DNA of 64,000 bases from Oligoflexus sp. (GCF_035712445.1 NZ_DASTAT010000010.1:36536-100535); one strand, 5' to 3'. Shown: positions 33,508 to 43,038, counted from the first letter of the stretch. Program-made: numbers and translations. The notes: generated from the letters alone by a model not told the origin.

Positions 33508-34491
33508 ATGATGGGACACGATTTGGATCGGGATGTGGAGAACGCAGCCAACCACATCAACCTTGTGCTGACGACCGTGGGCAAACGCATGGTGGGACAG
33601 AAGCTGGTGATGGAACGCCTGCTCATGGGTTTGATTGGCCAGGGGCACGTGCTTCTGGAAGGTCTGCCCGGTCTGGCCAAGACCACGGCGGTGAAAGCCT
33701 TGTCCGACTGCTCGGATCTGGCGGTCACCCGCATTCAATTCACACCGGACCTTTTGCCGGCTGATGTGATCGGCACGCAGATCTATGATCCACGCCAGGC
33801 TGAATTCAAAGTGAAAAAAGGTCCGATCTTCACCAACCTGCTGATCGCGGATGAAATCAACCGCGCGCCGGCCAAGGTTCAATCGGCTTTGCTGGAAGCG
33901 ATGCAGGAACGCCAGGTGACATTGGGGGATACGACCTATGTTTTGCCCAAACCTTTTTTGGTGATGGCGACGCAGAATCCGATTGAACAGGAAGGCACCT
34001 ATACCCTGCCTGAAGCGCAGATGGACCGCTTCCTTTTCAAACTGAAGGTCGATTACAATACGTTGGACGAGGAAATCGAAGTCGTGCAGCGCATGGCCAG
34101 CGGTGATGACATTCAGCTGGAAAAGGTGATGCAGGCTTCAGACATTCTGCGCTGCCAGGATCTGATGAAGCAGGTTCATGTGTCGGATAAAATTCGGCGC
34201 TATATCGTGGAACTGGTTTTTGCGACCCGCAAACCGGGGCAGTACGGGCTCAGGAAATTGGAGGGCCTGATCAAGGTCGGAGCCAGTCCGCGGGCTTCCA
34301 TCAATCTGGAACGCGCCTCGCGTTTGAATGCGCTCTTTCAAGGCCGCGCCTATGTCACGCCCCAGGATGTGAAAGACGTCGGCGTCGATATTCTGCGGCA
34401 TCGCGTTTTGCCCACATATGAAGCGGAAGCGGAAAACATTGCAGTCGAGCAGATGATTGCCGATATCTTTGCTCATGTCGATGCGCCGTGA
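33508..34491 (+). CDS. MoxR-family AAA+ ATPase
   Basis: A 327-residue protein; GAGGAG precedes ATG 33508 by about 10 bases, and a second ATG directly follows. It has a Walker A LEGLPGLAKTT, Walker B LLIADEINRAPAKVQ, sensor 1 MATQNPIEQEGTYTLPEAQ and the MoxR C-terminal GASPRASINL. MoxR proteins act as chaperone-like ATPases that help assemble or activate von Willebrand-factor-A proteins. It heads a run of Bat-type genes, but no VWA protein is encoded in the window. Confidence 0.95.
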   Translation: MMGHDLDRDVENAANHINLVLTTVGKRMVGQKLVMERLLMGLIGQGHVLLEGLPGLAKTTAVKALSDCSDLAVTRIQFTPDLLPADVIGTQIYDPRQAEFKVKKGPIFTNLLIADEINRAPAKVQSALLEAMQERQVTLGDTTYVLPKPFLVMATQNPIEQEGTYTLPEAQMDRFLFKLKVDYNTLDEEIEVVQRMASGDDIQLEKVMQASDILRCQDLMKQVHVSDKIRRYIVELVFATRKPGQYGLRKLEGLIKVGASPRASINLERASRLNALFQGRAYVTPQDVKDVGVDILRHRVLPTYEAEAENIAVEQMIADIFAHVDAP

Positions 34492-34500
34492 GGAAAGCTG

Positions 34501-35040
34501 ATGCCTGAAGTCGCAGGTTCTTCCCAATTGCCCCATGGAATCATGGGGCTTCAACCCCAGTCTTTTCCCTGGATGACTGTCATTCTGATAGGTCTTGGCC
34601 TTGTGCTCCTGGCCTTGATCGCTTTTTTGGTCTGGAAGCATCTGCGCTCTGGAGCCGCTCTGAAGCCCGAGACCGCAGCCCTGCGGCCCGAGGATCCCTG
34701 GCAACGCCTGGAACTGTCGATGGATGGGCTTTCCCTGGCTGAACCCTGGACCCGCGAAGCCTGCGAGGATTATTTCTTCCGCCTCAGTTTTGCCCTGCGT
34801 GAGGCCCTGGAACTCCGCACCGGCCTGCCTATTACCGGGCAAACCTGGGCCGAAACCAAACGAAGCCTGGAGAAAAGTCCGGCTCTCTCAGCAAATTTTC
34901 AGGAGGACCTGATAAAATTTCTGAGTCTGGCGGACCAATTGAAATTTGCCGGTCAGTGGCGGGATGCCGCTGAATCACAGGAATGGCGGGAAAAGGTCAA
35001 GGCATGGATTCACGAGCTCAGGCGCGGAGCGCTTTCATGA
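34501..35040 (+). CDS. Single-pass membrane protein of the MoxR/Bat operon
   Basis: A 179-residue protein starting 9 bases after moxR, with GAGGAAAG. One membrane span (MTVILIGLGLVLLALIAFLVW) is followed by a cytoplasmic helical domain containing DYFFRLSFALREALELRTGLP and KFLSLADQLKFAGQW. Position and layout resemble the DUF4381-like proteins found between MoxR and BatA in other Bat operons. The function is unknown. Its stop overlaps the next start (ATGA at 35037). Confidence 0.75.
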   Translation: MPEVAGSSQLPHGIMGLQPQSFPWMTVILIGLGLVLLALIAFLVWKHLRSGAALKPETAALRPEDPWQRLELSMDGLSLAEPWTREACEDYFFRLSFALREALELRTGLPITGQTWAETKRSLEKSPALSANFQEDLIKFLSLADQLKFAGQWRDAAESQEWREKVKAWIHELRRGALS

Positions 35041-36017
35041 CATGGAATTGGGCCTTGGGCCTGGGCGGGCTTTTCCTTCTGCCCGCGCTTCCCTTGCAGG
35101 CGGATTCGCTGGGGGATGCCTACCGGGCCTATGAAAAAGGTCAGTTCGAAGAGGCCGCCAAAGGTTTTCAATCCCACGCGCAGAAGCAGCCCGAGGATTA
35201 TGATCAGCTCTACAACACCGGCGTCGCGCTTTTTCAGAAAGGCGCGCACGAGGAAGCCATGACTTATTTTGATCGGGCCATGCAGTCGCCTGATCCGGGT
35301 CTGAAGAGTCGATCGGCTTATAACAAAGGTGTGGCCCTGGCTCAGAAGCAGAAGTGGGCCGAGGCTGAGGCCGCGTTCCAGGATGCTTTGAGTTATGACA
35401 ACGACAATAAGATGATTCAGGATAACCTTCAGTTCGTACGTGAACAGAAGGATCGACAGAAAGAGGATAAGCCTCAGGACAAGCAGGCCCAGAATAATCA
35501 GCAGCAGAAGAAGGAAGAGAAGGCCGAGGAGAAACAGGCCGAGAATCAGCCGGGTCAACCGCAGGGCGGAAAGCCTGAGGAGAAGCAGGCTCAGAATCAA
35601 AAGGGCCAGGGCCAAAGTCCTGAGCAGCAGAAATCTGAGCAGGGGAAAGAAGCTCAGAAACAGGCGGCGCAGGAAAAATCCGGGCAGTCGGAAGCCGAGA
35701 AGAAGACGGCGGAGGAGAAGGCCGGACAGGAGAAGGCCGGGCAGGAGAAGGCCGGGCAGGAGAAGGCCGGGCAGGTCGAAGCCCAGCAACAGGCGGCGCA
35801 GGAAAAACCAGGCCAGCCCGGCGAGAAGGGCAGGCAGGGGGAAGGCAGCCCAGGGGCGCAGCCGCAGGAAGGCGAGCGGGTTTTGACGGTCAAGGATTTG
35901 AAAAAGCAGGAGGCCGAAAAAATCCTGCGCTCGGTGGATGATCGCATAGGAACTTATATTCTGACCCCGGAACAGGCGAATACGGAGGGCAAGTCACGCA
36001 ATGGCAAGGATTGGTAA
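35037..36017 (+). CDS. BatC-like TPR protein with long charged region
   Basis: A 326-residue protein beginning at the ATGA overlap (MTWNWALGLGGLFLLPALPL, a signal peptide). Two to three TPR motifs (AYRAYEKGQFEEAAKGFQSH, YNKGVALAQKQKWAEAEAAF) occupy about residues 20-135. A very low-complexity Gln/Lys/Glu region of about 140 residues follows, including four EKAGQ repeats. The end (AEKILRSVDDRIGTYILTPEQ) matches the C-terminal segment of BatC proteins. It is likely periplasmic, part of the Bat membrane complex. It overlaps the BatD start by 17 bases. Confidence 0.85.
   Translation: MTWNWALGLGGLFLLPALPLQADSLGDAYRAYEKGQFEEAAKGFQSHAQKQPEDYDQLYNTGVALFQKGAHEEAMTYFDRAMQSPDPGLKSRSAYNKGVALAQKQKWAEAEAAFQDALSYDNDNKMIQDNLQFVREQKDRQKEDKPQDKQAQNNQQQKKEEKAEEKQAENQPGQPQGGKPEEKQAQNQKGQGQSPEQQKSEQGKEAQKQAAQEKSGQSEAEKKTAEEKAGQEKAGQEKAGQEKAGQVEAQQQAAQEKPGQPGEKGRQGEGSPGAQPQEGERVLTVKDLKKQEAEKILRSVDDRIGTYILTPEQANTEGKSRNGKDW
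35715..35774 (+). repeat. Four tandem 15-base units coding EKAGQ
   Basis: GAGAAGGCCGG(A/G)CAG is repeated four times in frame (35715-35729, then every 15 bases), differing by one silent base. It lies inside the low-complexity part of the BatC-like gene and is the sort of tract that expands and contracts by slippage. Confidence 0.85.
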
Positions 36018-37812
36018 GCTCGCAGGCATCTTCATCTCTTTTTGGTGTTTCGCGAGCGCGGCGCTGGCCGGCATGATCACGGGCGAATTGGATAAGCCCG
36101 AGGGCAGTGTCGAAGACCAGTTCGTCTACACGCTTGCAGTGCAGGGTTCCGCCGATGGTGAACCGGCGTTTCCCGAAGTTCCTGGTCTTAGCATTCGGCA
36201 GGCGGGAACGAGCCAGAGTGTTTCCATTATCAACGGCCGCATGTCGCGTGAAGTGCAGTATCAATTCGTCATCATCCCGGACAAAGCAGGCAGCTATACC
36301 ATTCCTCCGATCGTGATGACGGTGGACGGAAAAAAAGAGCAGACGCTGCCCATTGAATTCCGGGTCACGGCCGCCGGCACGAGCCCCCAGGGTCAGGCGG
36401 ATCGACCGCTATTTTTAGAGCGCGTCGTAGCCAAAGATAAAGTCTACGTCGGGGAAGCTGTTCCTTCGAGCATCCGCGTTTATTCACGGGTCCGTATTCT
36501 GGGTGCGCAGCCTGACTTTCGTTATCCCGATGGTTTTCAAGTGAAGAAAATCGACGGCGAGAAAAACTATTCCAAGCTGGTCGATGGCCAGGCCTTCAAC
36601 GTCACGGAAATCAATGCCATTCTGATTCCGACCAAGGAGGGCCGTTTTGAAATTCCTGCGGCCGGACTTGATGTGCGCTTTGTCGATACGAGCAAACCGC
36701 GCCGCACGCCGCGTTCCCTGCTCGAAGATTTCTGGGGCCAGGGCAATACGGTGGAAAAACATTTCCGCAGCGGCTCGGCCTCGATTGAAGTCCTGCCGCT
36801 TCCCGTGGCGGGACGCCGCTCGGATTTCAGTGGGCTGGTCGGAGAATTCCAAGGGCGCGCAGAGATCGCCTCGCGTGCGGTGAAAGTGGGCGAGACCGTG
36901 ACTCTGACTTTGACCATCGAAGGCCGCGGCGCGACCAGTGGCATGGCCGATCCCGAGCTTGGCCTTGGGGATCGCGCGAAGGTTTATAAGGATAAGCCGC
37001 AGTCCGATGACACCTTCGATGCGCAGGAGGGTGTGCTCGGGCAGCGCCTCATAAAAATGGCGATCGTTCCGAGCGTGCCTGGGGATCTGGCGCTCGGAAC
37101 CCTTAAAATCCAGTATTTCAACACGGCCGTCGGACAGTATCAGGATATGACGATTGACCTGGGGCACCTGCAGGTCACAGGCTCGCCGGCCGCGGCAGCA
37201 GCACCTCCTGCGGCAAGTCCTCAGCCGCAGGCGGCAGAAACCAGGCCCTCGACTCCCTCATCCAATGCCCCTGCGGAAGTGAAGTCACTCGCCCGGGATC
37301 TTTTGGAACCGCATCCACCCGAGCGTCTTCGGACGCATGAAACAGTTCAGACATTGGATGTGATCGCGGCCGCTGTCATGCTGGTCGGCAGCCTGGGATT
37401 TTTAGGCTGGGGCGCGAGGCGCGCCTGGATCCGGCGTCAGGGCGGACAGCATGAACAAAGAAAGAAGGCCGATCGGGCTCTGCGCGCAGCCAGTCGCCAG
37501 CTGCTGGAAGCGCGTCAGCTTTTGGATCAAAAGGATATTCAAGCGGCCGTGGGCCTTGCCCAGAGTTCGATTCGTCAGTACATGAGCGATAAGTTCAATA
37601 TCAAAGGCAGTGCTCTTACCCTGCGCGACCTTGAACAGCAGCTCGTGCAGCATGGGCTGTCGGGGCCGACGCTCACCGAGATGCGGCAGGTCTGGCAGAA
37701 TCTTGATCAGCTGCGTTTTGCGGCCGCGTCCGCGGATCAGGACCAGGGACGCGAGGCCCTGCAGAAAGTGAATCAGCTTCTCACGGAGGTGGAACAGCGA
37801 TGCGCGCATTGA
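36001..37812 (+). CDS. BatD-like protein
   Basis: A 603-residue protein; GGAGGG precedes ATG 36001. It has a signal peptide (FISFWCFASAALA), several Ig-like beta domains (YTIPPIVMTVDGKKEQTLPIEF and FEIPAAGLDVRF are typical BatD strands), a Pro/Ala linker near residue 400-420, a membrane span (DVIAAAVMLVGSLGFLGWGA) and a cytoplasmic helical tail. Matches the BatD oxygen-tolerance family layout. It is expected to stand in the inner membrane with the Ig domains in the periplasm. The next start at 37800 overlaps its end by 13 bases. Confidence 0.85.
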   Translation: MARIGKLAGIFISFWCFASAALAGMITGELDKPEGSVEDQFVYTLAVQGSADGEPAFPEVPGLSIRQAGTSQSVSIINGRMSREVQYQFVIIPDKAGSYTIPPIVMTVDGKKEQTLPIEFRVTAAGTSPQGQADRPLFLERVVAKDKVYVGEAVPSSIRVYSRVRILGAQPDFRYPDGFQVKKIDGEKNYSKLVDGQAFNVTEINAILIPTKEGRFEIPAAGLDVRFVDTSKPRRTPRSLLEDFWGQGNTVEKHFRSGSASIEVLPLPVAGRRSDFSGLVGEFQGRAEIASRAVKVGETVTLTLTIEGRGATSGMADPELGLGDRAKVYKDKPQSDDTFDAQEGVLGQRLIKMAIVPSVPGDLALGTLKIQYFNTAVGQYQDMTIDLGHLQVTGSPAAAAAPPAASPQPQAAETRPSTPSSNAPAEVKSLARDLLEPHPPERLRTHETVQTLDVIAAAVMLVGSLGFLGWGARRAWIRRQGGQHEQRKKADRALRAASRQLLEARQLLDQKDIQAAVGLAQSSIRQYMSDKFNIKGSALTLRDLEQQLVQHGLSGPTLTEMRQVWQNLDQLRFAAASADQDQGREALQKVNQLLTEVEQRCAH

Positions 37813-38603
37813 TGTTCATCCTGTTACTGAGTTTCATGAACCCTCTTTGGGCCCAGGGAAAAGGCGGTTCCTATGCGGCCGCCGAGGATGCCTATCGCCA
37901 GGGTGATTTTGAAGAGGCCATTCATATTTATCTTGCGGCCATCCAGGATGGTGAAGAGAACGCGAGCCTTTTTTACAACCTCGGGACCAGCCTTTATAAA
38001 AACGGGGAATTGGGTTCGGCCGTGGCGGCCCTTTTGCGCGCAAGGAGCCTTGATCCTTCCGATCCTGACATTCGCTACAATCTGCGTTTTCTTCAGGAAA
38101 AAACCCGCGATAAACTGGATACGAAGCTTCCAGGCGACCATCTGAGTGAATGGAGCGCGAGCCGCTGGTTTACCGAAAGGGTCCTTTTCTGGTGGACGTC
38201 GATCGCGCTGATTATGATGTTCAGTCTCGTCGGTTGGATCCTTTTCACAGGCAAGGCTTCGCTTTTGTCCTGGATCGGGGCTTTCCTCCTTCTGATCGGT
38301 GCCCTTTATCCTGGGCTCAGTCTGGCCCGTGCTTTATGGCAAGCGCCGGATTGGGGGGCAGTGCGAACGGCAGAAGTGGACGTGCTGGCAAGTCCCACCG
38401 TCCGGAACGCAGTGGTGATTTTCCAGCTGCATGAAGGGGCGCCCTTTGCCGTGATCAATGAATCAGGGGATTGGTACAAGGTCCAACTCTCGGACGGGAA
38501 AAGCGGCTGGATTCCGCGCGAACACCTTGCGATCTTTGGCAAAAATTTTTTTTCTTATCAGACTTCGCAAAACGAGCCTTCCGCGGAAAAACCCACGCTT
38601 TGA
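37800..38603 (+). CDS. BatE-like TPR protein with SH3 domain
   Basis: A 267-residue protein with a signal peptide (MRALMFILLLSFMNPLWAQ) and GGAGGTGG before ATG 37800. TPR motifs (AYRQGDFEEAIHIYLAAIQDG, then YNLGTSLYKNGELGSAVAALLRA) are followed by two membrane spans (WWTSIALIMMFSLVGWILF, and a second near SWIGAFLLLIGAL). The C-terminal SH3b-type domain includes NESGDWYKVQLSDGKSGWIP. This is the order of BatE proteins, the usual last Bat gene. Confidence 0.85.
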   Translation: MRALMFILLLSFMNPLWAQGKGGSYAAAEDAYRQGDFEEAIHIYLAAIQDGEENASLFYNLGTSLYKNGELGSAVAALLRARSLDPSDPDIRYNLRFLQEKTRDKLDTKLPGDHLSEWSASRWFTERVLFWWTSIALIMMFSLVGWILFTGKASLLSWIGAFLLLIGALYPGLSLARALWQAPDWGAVRTAEVDVLASPTVRNAVVIFQLHEGAPFAVINESGDWYKVQLSDGKSGWIPREHLAIFGKNFFSYQTSQNEPSAEKPTL

Positions 38604-38611
38604 ATCTTAAT

Positions 38612-38635
38612 GCGGCCCCAAAAAAGGCCGCTTAA
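38612..38635 (+). terminator. Hairpin after the Bat operon
   Basis: GCGGCC (38612-38617) and GGCCGC (38626-38631) pair around an A-rich 8-base loop, followed by only TTAA. It is a weak candidate terminator between the BatE-like gene and slt. Confidence 0.4.
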
Positions 38636-38706
38636 CCTCTCTTCCCTTGCTATGGTAGACTTGTTTTCAGAGTTCATCCCAGAAGCCATTCACGTGGTTA
38701 GAAGAT

Positions 38707-41076
38707 ATGCTGCGAGCCTTATGGTGTCTTGTGTTCGTCGGCCTTTTCCAGTTTTTAACCTATTCTGTAAGCGCTGAAGCCCCGACTCCTCCGGAGACGC
38801 ATGTGCTGCGCGAGCATAAGATGGGTTATGCGCAGGCCGATCCGTCCCTGGAAGTCTGGCTTCAGAAAATTCATGATGGCCGCTCACCGCTCGCGGCCAC
38901 CAGCGACAAGGAATTTGAAGCTGCGCTGCAAAGCTGGGATCCAGCCAGCGCATGGCTCTTCCGTCTGCGGCGCACCGAGGCCACTTCGGATAAGACCGTG
39001 GCCAAAGGGGCTTTGGCTCAGGCCCTCGACACTGGCAGCCAGCTTGCCAATGAATCCATGTACCCTTACGTATTGCAGGCTTTGGTGGATCATCCCGCCC
39101 TTGATGCGAAGGAGAAGGCGCAGGCACGCAGCCTTCTTCTGGAGCGTGGCGGCATCAGTTGCCCACGGAAAAAAACCATACTTCAGGATCTGAGGGCCCA
39201 GGATAAAGGCAGCCTGAAAACCGATGTGGCGCGCAAGTATCTCAGCACGATCCAGGAATTTGGAGCGCTGGGTTTTATGGAGGAAAGTCTGCGGGCCCTT
39301 CTTTATGGAATGAGTCCGACTGCGCAGAAGGAGATGCGGGCCGAGCTCGCATCGGCGCTGCAGCCTTTCCCGCGCCTTGTGAGTGACAATCCCGGTCTTT
39401 TTGAAGAAAGCGCCGGCGACAGCAGCAAACGCGCCCAGGCGCTCGGTCCGATTTATCAGGCGGAAAAACAGGCCGGTGACGGCAACTGCACAGGAGCCCG
39501 GGACAACCTTGTGCGGGGCGTGAAGGATGATGCGGGCAAGCAGCACCTCATCACAGTGGAAGCGGTTGCCGGAAAAATCGACGGCTGCTTCAAATCCAAG
39601 GGTGATAAGGTTCGCATCGCATACTGGCAGGAACTCCAGGCGCCGCTCAAGGAAGCCTATGGTTTTCCTGGGGAAGCGCTGGTGGAAAGACGCCTGGGTT
39701 TGATTTACTGGGGACGTGACGAATTTGAAGATGCGCGCAAGATCTTCAGCCAGATGCTGCTCGATTCGGAAAAGGAATATCCCGCGATTCATGCCGATAC
39801 TCTTTATACTTATGCGCGGGTCGTCGAGAACGAAGGCAAGTTCGACGAGGCCATCGAGAAGTATCGCTTCTTCATCGAACTCTATCCGAAACATGAGCAG
39901 GCCAACCAGGCTCTCTCGTCCATGATCGTGCTGGCAACACTGCAAAAGCGCAGTGATGATGCTCTCCGCTTTGCTCTGCAGATGATTGAGCTTGAGGCCG
40001 TCAAGCCAGTGGATGAACGCGATGGTGCAGCCTTGCCGATGGCGCTTTACTGGGCGGGCAAGATCTATCTGGAAAAGGGTGACAACAGTCGGGCTGAATT
40101 TTTCTGGGCCCGTCTTGCTCAGGAATTTTATTCGACCTTCTACGGCGCGCTGGGTCACTACTCCCTTGAGCGCTTGACTCATAAGCGCTTCATGCTGCCA
40201 CCGGTCCATGCGCCGAATTTCAATAAAGGCGAGATGTTCAAGGAATTCCCACTGGCGGAACGTAAGGTTCTGGAGCGCGCAGAGAGACTTTTGCTGGCGG
40301 GCATGAAGGATGATGCGGCCTGCGAGATCAAGGAGATTCGTACGACCGCGAATGACACGCATCGGCAGCTGGCCAAGGCTCTTTTTCAGTATGCCGCCGG
40401 TGATTGGCTGGCCGCGGTGCGCATCTATCAGAATCTGCCGAAGTCCTATCGCCTGACTTTGCCGCGCGGTATGGAGCGGGTTCTCTTCCCGCGCGCTTAC
40501 AGTACCCTTGTGACCCATTATGCGAACAAACTGAAAGTGGATCCTGCCTATGTAAACGCGATCATTCGGCAGGAAAGCGTGTTCAATCCACGAGCCCAGT
40601 CCATAGTGGGGGCACGCGGCCTGATGCAGCTGATGCCGGGAACGGCGCGGATGGAAGCCCGGGCCATGCGCGGTGATTATGTCGAGGCGGAAAAGCTCTC
40701 GCGGGTGAATCGGGTTCTGAATGATGAATCCATCCTGAGCGAGCCCGAAGTGAATATCACGCTGGGCGTGCAGCATGTGCAGCGGCTCTTTCAGAAATAT
40801 CGGAGCCCGGTCTTCGTGCTGACAAGCTACAACGCGAACCCGCGGGCGACGGAGCGTTGGCTGGAGTCGATCGACAGCAGCGATATGATCGTCTTCATCG
40901 AACGCATTCCTTATCGGGAAACGCGATCTTATGTAAAGCTCGTGATGCGGAATTATTTTTATTATAAGCGCTGGTATGAAGGGGCCGATGCTCCCATGCC
41001 GCTCTTTGATGGGCTTTTGCCGCAGGCTCTGGCGGGAGTTGAGAAGTCCCAGTACCAGGCCAGCAGCGTGCCGTGA
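38707..41076 (+). CDS. slt: Soluble lytic transglycosylase-type protein (Slt70-like)
   Basis: A 789-residue protein. The N-terminus is a signal peptide (LRALWCLVFVGLFQFLTYSVSAE). A long helical superhelix with TPR-like repeats occupies roughly residues 40-600. The C-terminal SLT domain starts with HYANKLKVDPAYVNAIIRQE, with catalytic Glu623 in RQESVFNP, then SIVGARGLMQLMPGTA and YNANPRATERW. It cleaves the MurNAc-GlcNAc bond in peptidoglycan to a 1,6-anhydro product in the periplasm. The ribosome site is weak. It lies between the Bat operon and the convergent GH5 gene. Confidence 0.9.
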   Translation: MLRALWCLVFVGLFQFLTYSVSAEAPTPPETHVLREHKMGYAQADPSLEVWLQKIHDGRSPLAATSDKEFEAALQSWDPASAWLFRLRRTEATSDKTVAKGALAQALDTGSQLANESMYPYVLQALVDHPALDAKEKAQARSLLLERGGISCPRKKTILQDLRAQDKGSLKTDVARKYLSTIQEFGALGFMEESLRALLYGMSPTAQKEMRAELASALQPFPRLVSDNPGLFEESAGDSSKRAQALGPIYQAEKQAGDGNCTGARDNLVRGVKDDAGKQHLITVEAVAGKIDGCFKSKGDKVRIAYWQELQAPLKEAYGFPGEALVERRLGLIYWGRDEFEDARKIFSQMLLDSEKEYPAIHADTLYTYARVVENEGKFDEAIEKYRFFIELYPKHEQANQALSSMIVLATLQKRSDDALRFALQMIELEAVKPVDERDGAALPMALYWAGKIYLEKGDNSRAEFFWARLAQEFYSTFYGALGHYSLERLTHKRFMLPPVHAPNFNKGEMFKEFPLAERKVLERAERLLLAGMKDDAACEIKEIRTTANDTHRQLAKALFQYAAGDWLAAVRIYQNLPKSYRLTLPRGMERVLFPRAYSTLVTHYANKLKVDPAYVNAIIRQESVFNPRAQSIVGARGLMQLMPGTARMEARAMRGDYVEAEKLSRVNRVLNDESILSEPEVNITLGVQHVQRLFQKYRSPVFVLTSYNANPRATERWLESIDSSDMIVFIERIPYRETRSYVKLVMRNYFYYKRWYEGADAPMPLFDGLLPQALAGVEKSQYQASSVP

Positions 41077-41091
41077 TCTTCCGGCTTCGGC

Positions 41092-42297
41092 TTACTGCAA
41101 GGCAGCCGGAGCCAATCCATATCGAAACTGCCAGCCTTGATTGCCTGTTTTTTCCACCAGACCGAACCAACCGCGATCGTCCCAAAGTGTGGGTGAGAAA
41201 CCATGATCGCGGATGGTTTTTCCCATGATCCGATAGTACTGCCGCACAAGGTCGGTATTCCGCTCGTCCTGAGTCGTCTTGCGGCCCACTCCAAATTCCC
41301 CGTAGTTCAATCCAAGCCCAAGCTTTTCAGCGTGTTTGGCTGTGGTTTGGATGCGCTCCATGATATTGGCGGCTCCCGGGTATTTGGCATTGGATCCGTC
41401 CTGACCACAAAAATCCCAGGGATCATAAGTATGAACTGAGAGTGCGAGGTAAGGATCGCGCCCGCCGGCGGGCAGGGTTTCTGCGTTGGGATAGACTTCA
41501 TCCAGCAGGGATTGATTGCCCTGGGCGTTCGGCATGATCAGGATGATGCGTTCTTTATTTCCAGGAGCCGAGGCGCGAATCGCTTCGTAACCCACGGCAT
41601 TGATGTGACGTGTCAGCGCAATGGCTTCAGCCTGAAAGGGACTGACCGTTCCCGAAAAATCACCGAAACGTCCCTCGGGCTCATTCAGAACTTCGAAGAT
41701 GAGTTCATGCGGATAGTTCGCAAAATATCGACCGATGTTCTGCCACAGCTTTCCAAAGAGGACATCCGAGCTTCCTGCCTGATAATCCTTCTTGAGCCAG
41801 TGCTCATGATGGGCATTCAGCACCACGTGCATGGATCGGCCGAGGGCATAATCTATCGTAAAAACAAGATCCAAAAAGCGGGGGTGCTTCGTGTTGATGA
41901 CCGCGCTGGCATTGGCCAGGTGATCGCCGTCGAAGCCATCCATCCAGGTCGTGGGGATGCGGACATGACGAAATCCAGCGGCGTAATAAAGGTCAATGAT
42001 GGCCTTGATATCATCGCGTGACGCGGGCTGGCCCGCACGATCAAAAAGATTTCCCAGATTAAATCCACTGCCCATCACGGCTATTGTGTCACGACCACTG
42101 GCGGGTTGAGGTGGCTTTTCCTGGGGCGGCGCGGGTGCTGGCCGAGGTGTGGGTTCATCCGCAGGACGCAGCGGAGTTTCGGCTGGTTCTGTTGCCGTTG
42201 GCAAAAGCAGCGGCGAACGCCGCGACTTATCCTGAGGTGCACAGGCCAAGCTCAGATGCAGGATCAGGAGCAGCGGGACAAAGCGGGTCAAGTTCAT
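41092..42297 (-). CDS. Glycoside hydrolase family 5 (cellulase-like) lipoprotein
   Basis: A 401-residue protein; ATG 42297 follows GGGAGG. It has a lipobox (LHLSLAC, Cys19) and a Pro/Ala linker to about residue 70, then a GH5 TIM barrel with GFNLGNLFD, HVRIPTTW, the acid/base Glu206 in FEVLNEPEG and the nucleophile Glu334 in NYGEFG. Members cleave beta-1,4-glucans or mannans; the lipoprotein form suggests outer-membrane or surface display. It is 96 bases downstream of maiA on the same strand. Confidence 0.9.
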   Translation of the reverse strand: MNLTRFVPLLLILHLSLACAPQDKSRRSPLLLPTATEPAETPLRPADEPTPRPAPAPPQEKPPQPASGRDTIAVMGSGFNLGNLFDRAGQPASRDDIKAIIDLYYAAGFRHVRIPTTWMDGFDGDHLANASAVINTKHPRFLDLVFTIDYALGRSMHVVLNAHHEHWLKKDYQAGSSDVLFGKLWQNIGRYFANYPHELIFEVLNEPEGRFGDFSGTVSPFQAEAIALTRHINAVGYEAIRASAPGNKERIILIMPNAQGNQSLLDEVYPNAETLPAGGRDPYLALSVHTYDPWDFCGQDGSNAKYPGAANIMERIQTTAKHAEKLGLGLNYGEFGVGRKTTQDERNTDLVRQYYRIMGKTIRDHGFSPTLWDDRGWFGLVEKTGNQGWQFRYGLAPAALQ

Positions 42298-42393
42298 AAG
42301 GTCCTCCCAGGCCATGGAGCCGAAGAGATTATCCTCTATTCCCTGGGGTCCCGCTACGCCTGGAGTGCGTTGGTGCCTGGCAGCGACAGCACT

Positions 42394-43029
42394 TCAGGGC
42401 TGGGCTCCGGGCTGACGATGCGGAGCCGCTTTCTCGCATTCATCGGTTTTAATGCAGTGGGAATAGATGGCTTCTATACGCGGAAAACGCCGCATTTCCA
42501 CGCCGACGCGCAGAGCATTATAGACCTGGGGGACCAGCGCGATATCCGCCAGCGTAAGCTGGGAGCCGAAGGCAAAAGGTCCCGGATAAGCCGCGAGTTT
42601 CTTTTCCAGAGCCTGAAAACCTTCCTCGATAAAGTGCTTGTTCCAGGCTTCGCGCTGCTTTTGATCCTCGGAATAGAAGCGGCCGACCTTCAGATTCTGC
42701 ACCGGCTGAATACCGGCCACCACCATCAGAGCCATTTCACGCACCAGAGCCCGATCCCAGGGATCTTTGGGCAGGATGGGTTCATAAGGATAGGTTTCCT
42801 CGAGCCATTCGATGATGGCCATGGACTCGCTGAGGCAGCGCTCGCCGACCTTGAGGGTGGGCACCTGTCCGCTGGGATTCACGGCAAGATAGGCTTCCGC
42901 TTTCTGTTCACCCTGCAAAAGATTCACAGGAATGGATTCATAAGGGACGCCTTTGAGTGCCAGAACCCAGCGCACACGCCAGGAGCAGGAAGAACGCCAG
43001 TAGTGATAGAGGGTCAGTGCCGTTTGCAT
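42394..43029 (-). CDS. maiA: Maleylacetoacetate isomerase (zeta-class GST)
   Basis: A 211-residue GST-fold protein starting at ATG 43029 after AAGGG. The zeta-class glutathione motif SSCSWRVRW is at the N-terminus, followed by NPSGQVPTL and SESMAIIEWLEETYP. It isomerises maleylacetoacetate to fumarylacetoacetate with glutathione, the step after HmgA. It begins 9 bases after the patatin gene, so it is cotranscribed with it although the two have no obvious metabolic link. Confidence 0.93.
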   Translation of the reverse strand: MQTALTLYHYWRSSCSWRVRWVLALKGVPYESIPVNLLQGEQKAEAYLAVNPSGQVPTLKVGERCLSESMAIIEWLEETYPYEPILPKDPWDRALVREMALMVVAGIQPVQNLKVGRFYSEDQKQREAWNKHFIEEGFQALEKKLAAYPGPFAFGSQLTLADIALVPQVYNALRVGVEMRRFPRIEAIYSHCIKTDECEKAAPHRQPGAQP

Positions 43030-43038
43030 AGAAAGCCC

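Noticed and set aside
35440-35886. Arg-rich plus-strand frame inside batC
   Set aside because: It is the +1 reading of the repetitive Gln/Lys/Glu tract and has no start support.
38884-40776. 630-codon minus-strand frame within slt
   Set aside because: Shadow of high-GC codon use; the plus frame has the complete SLT domain.
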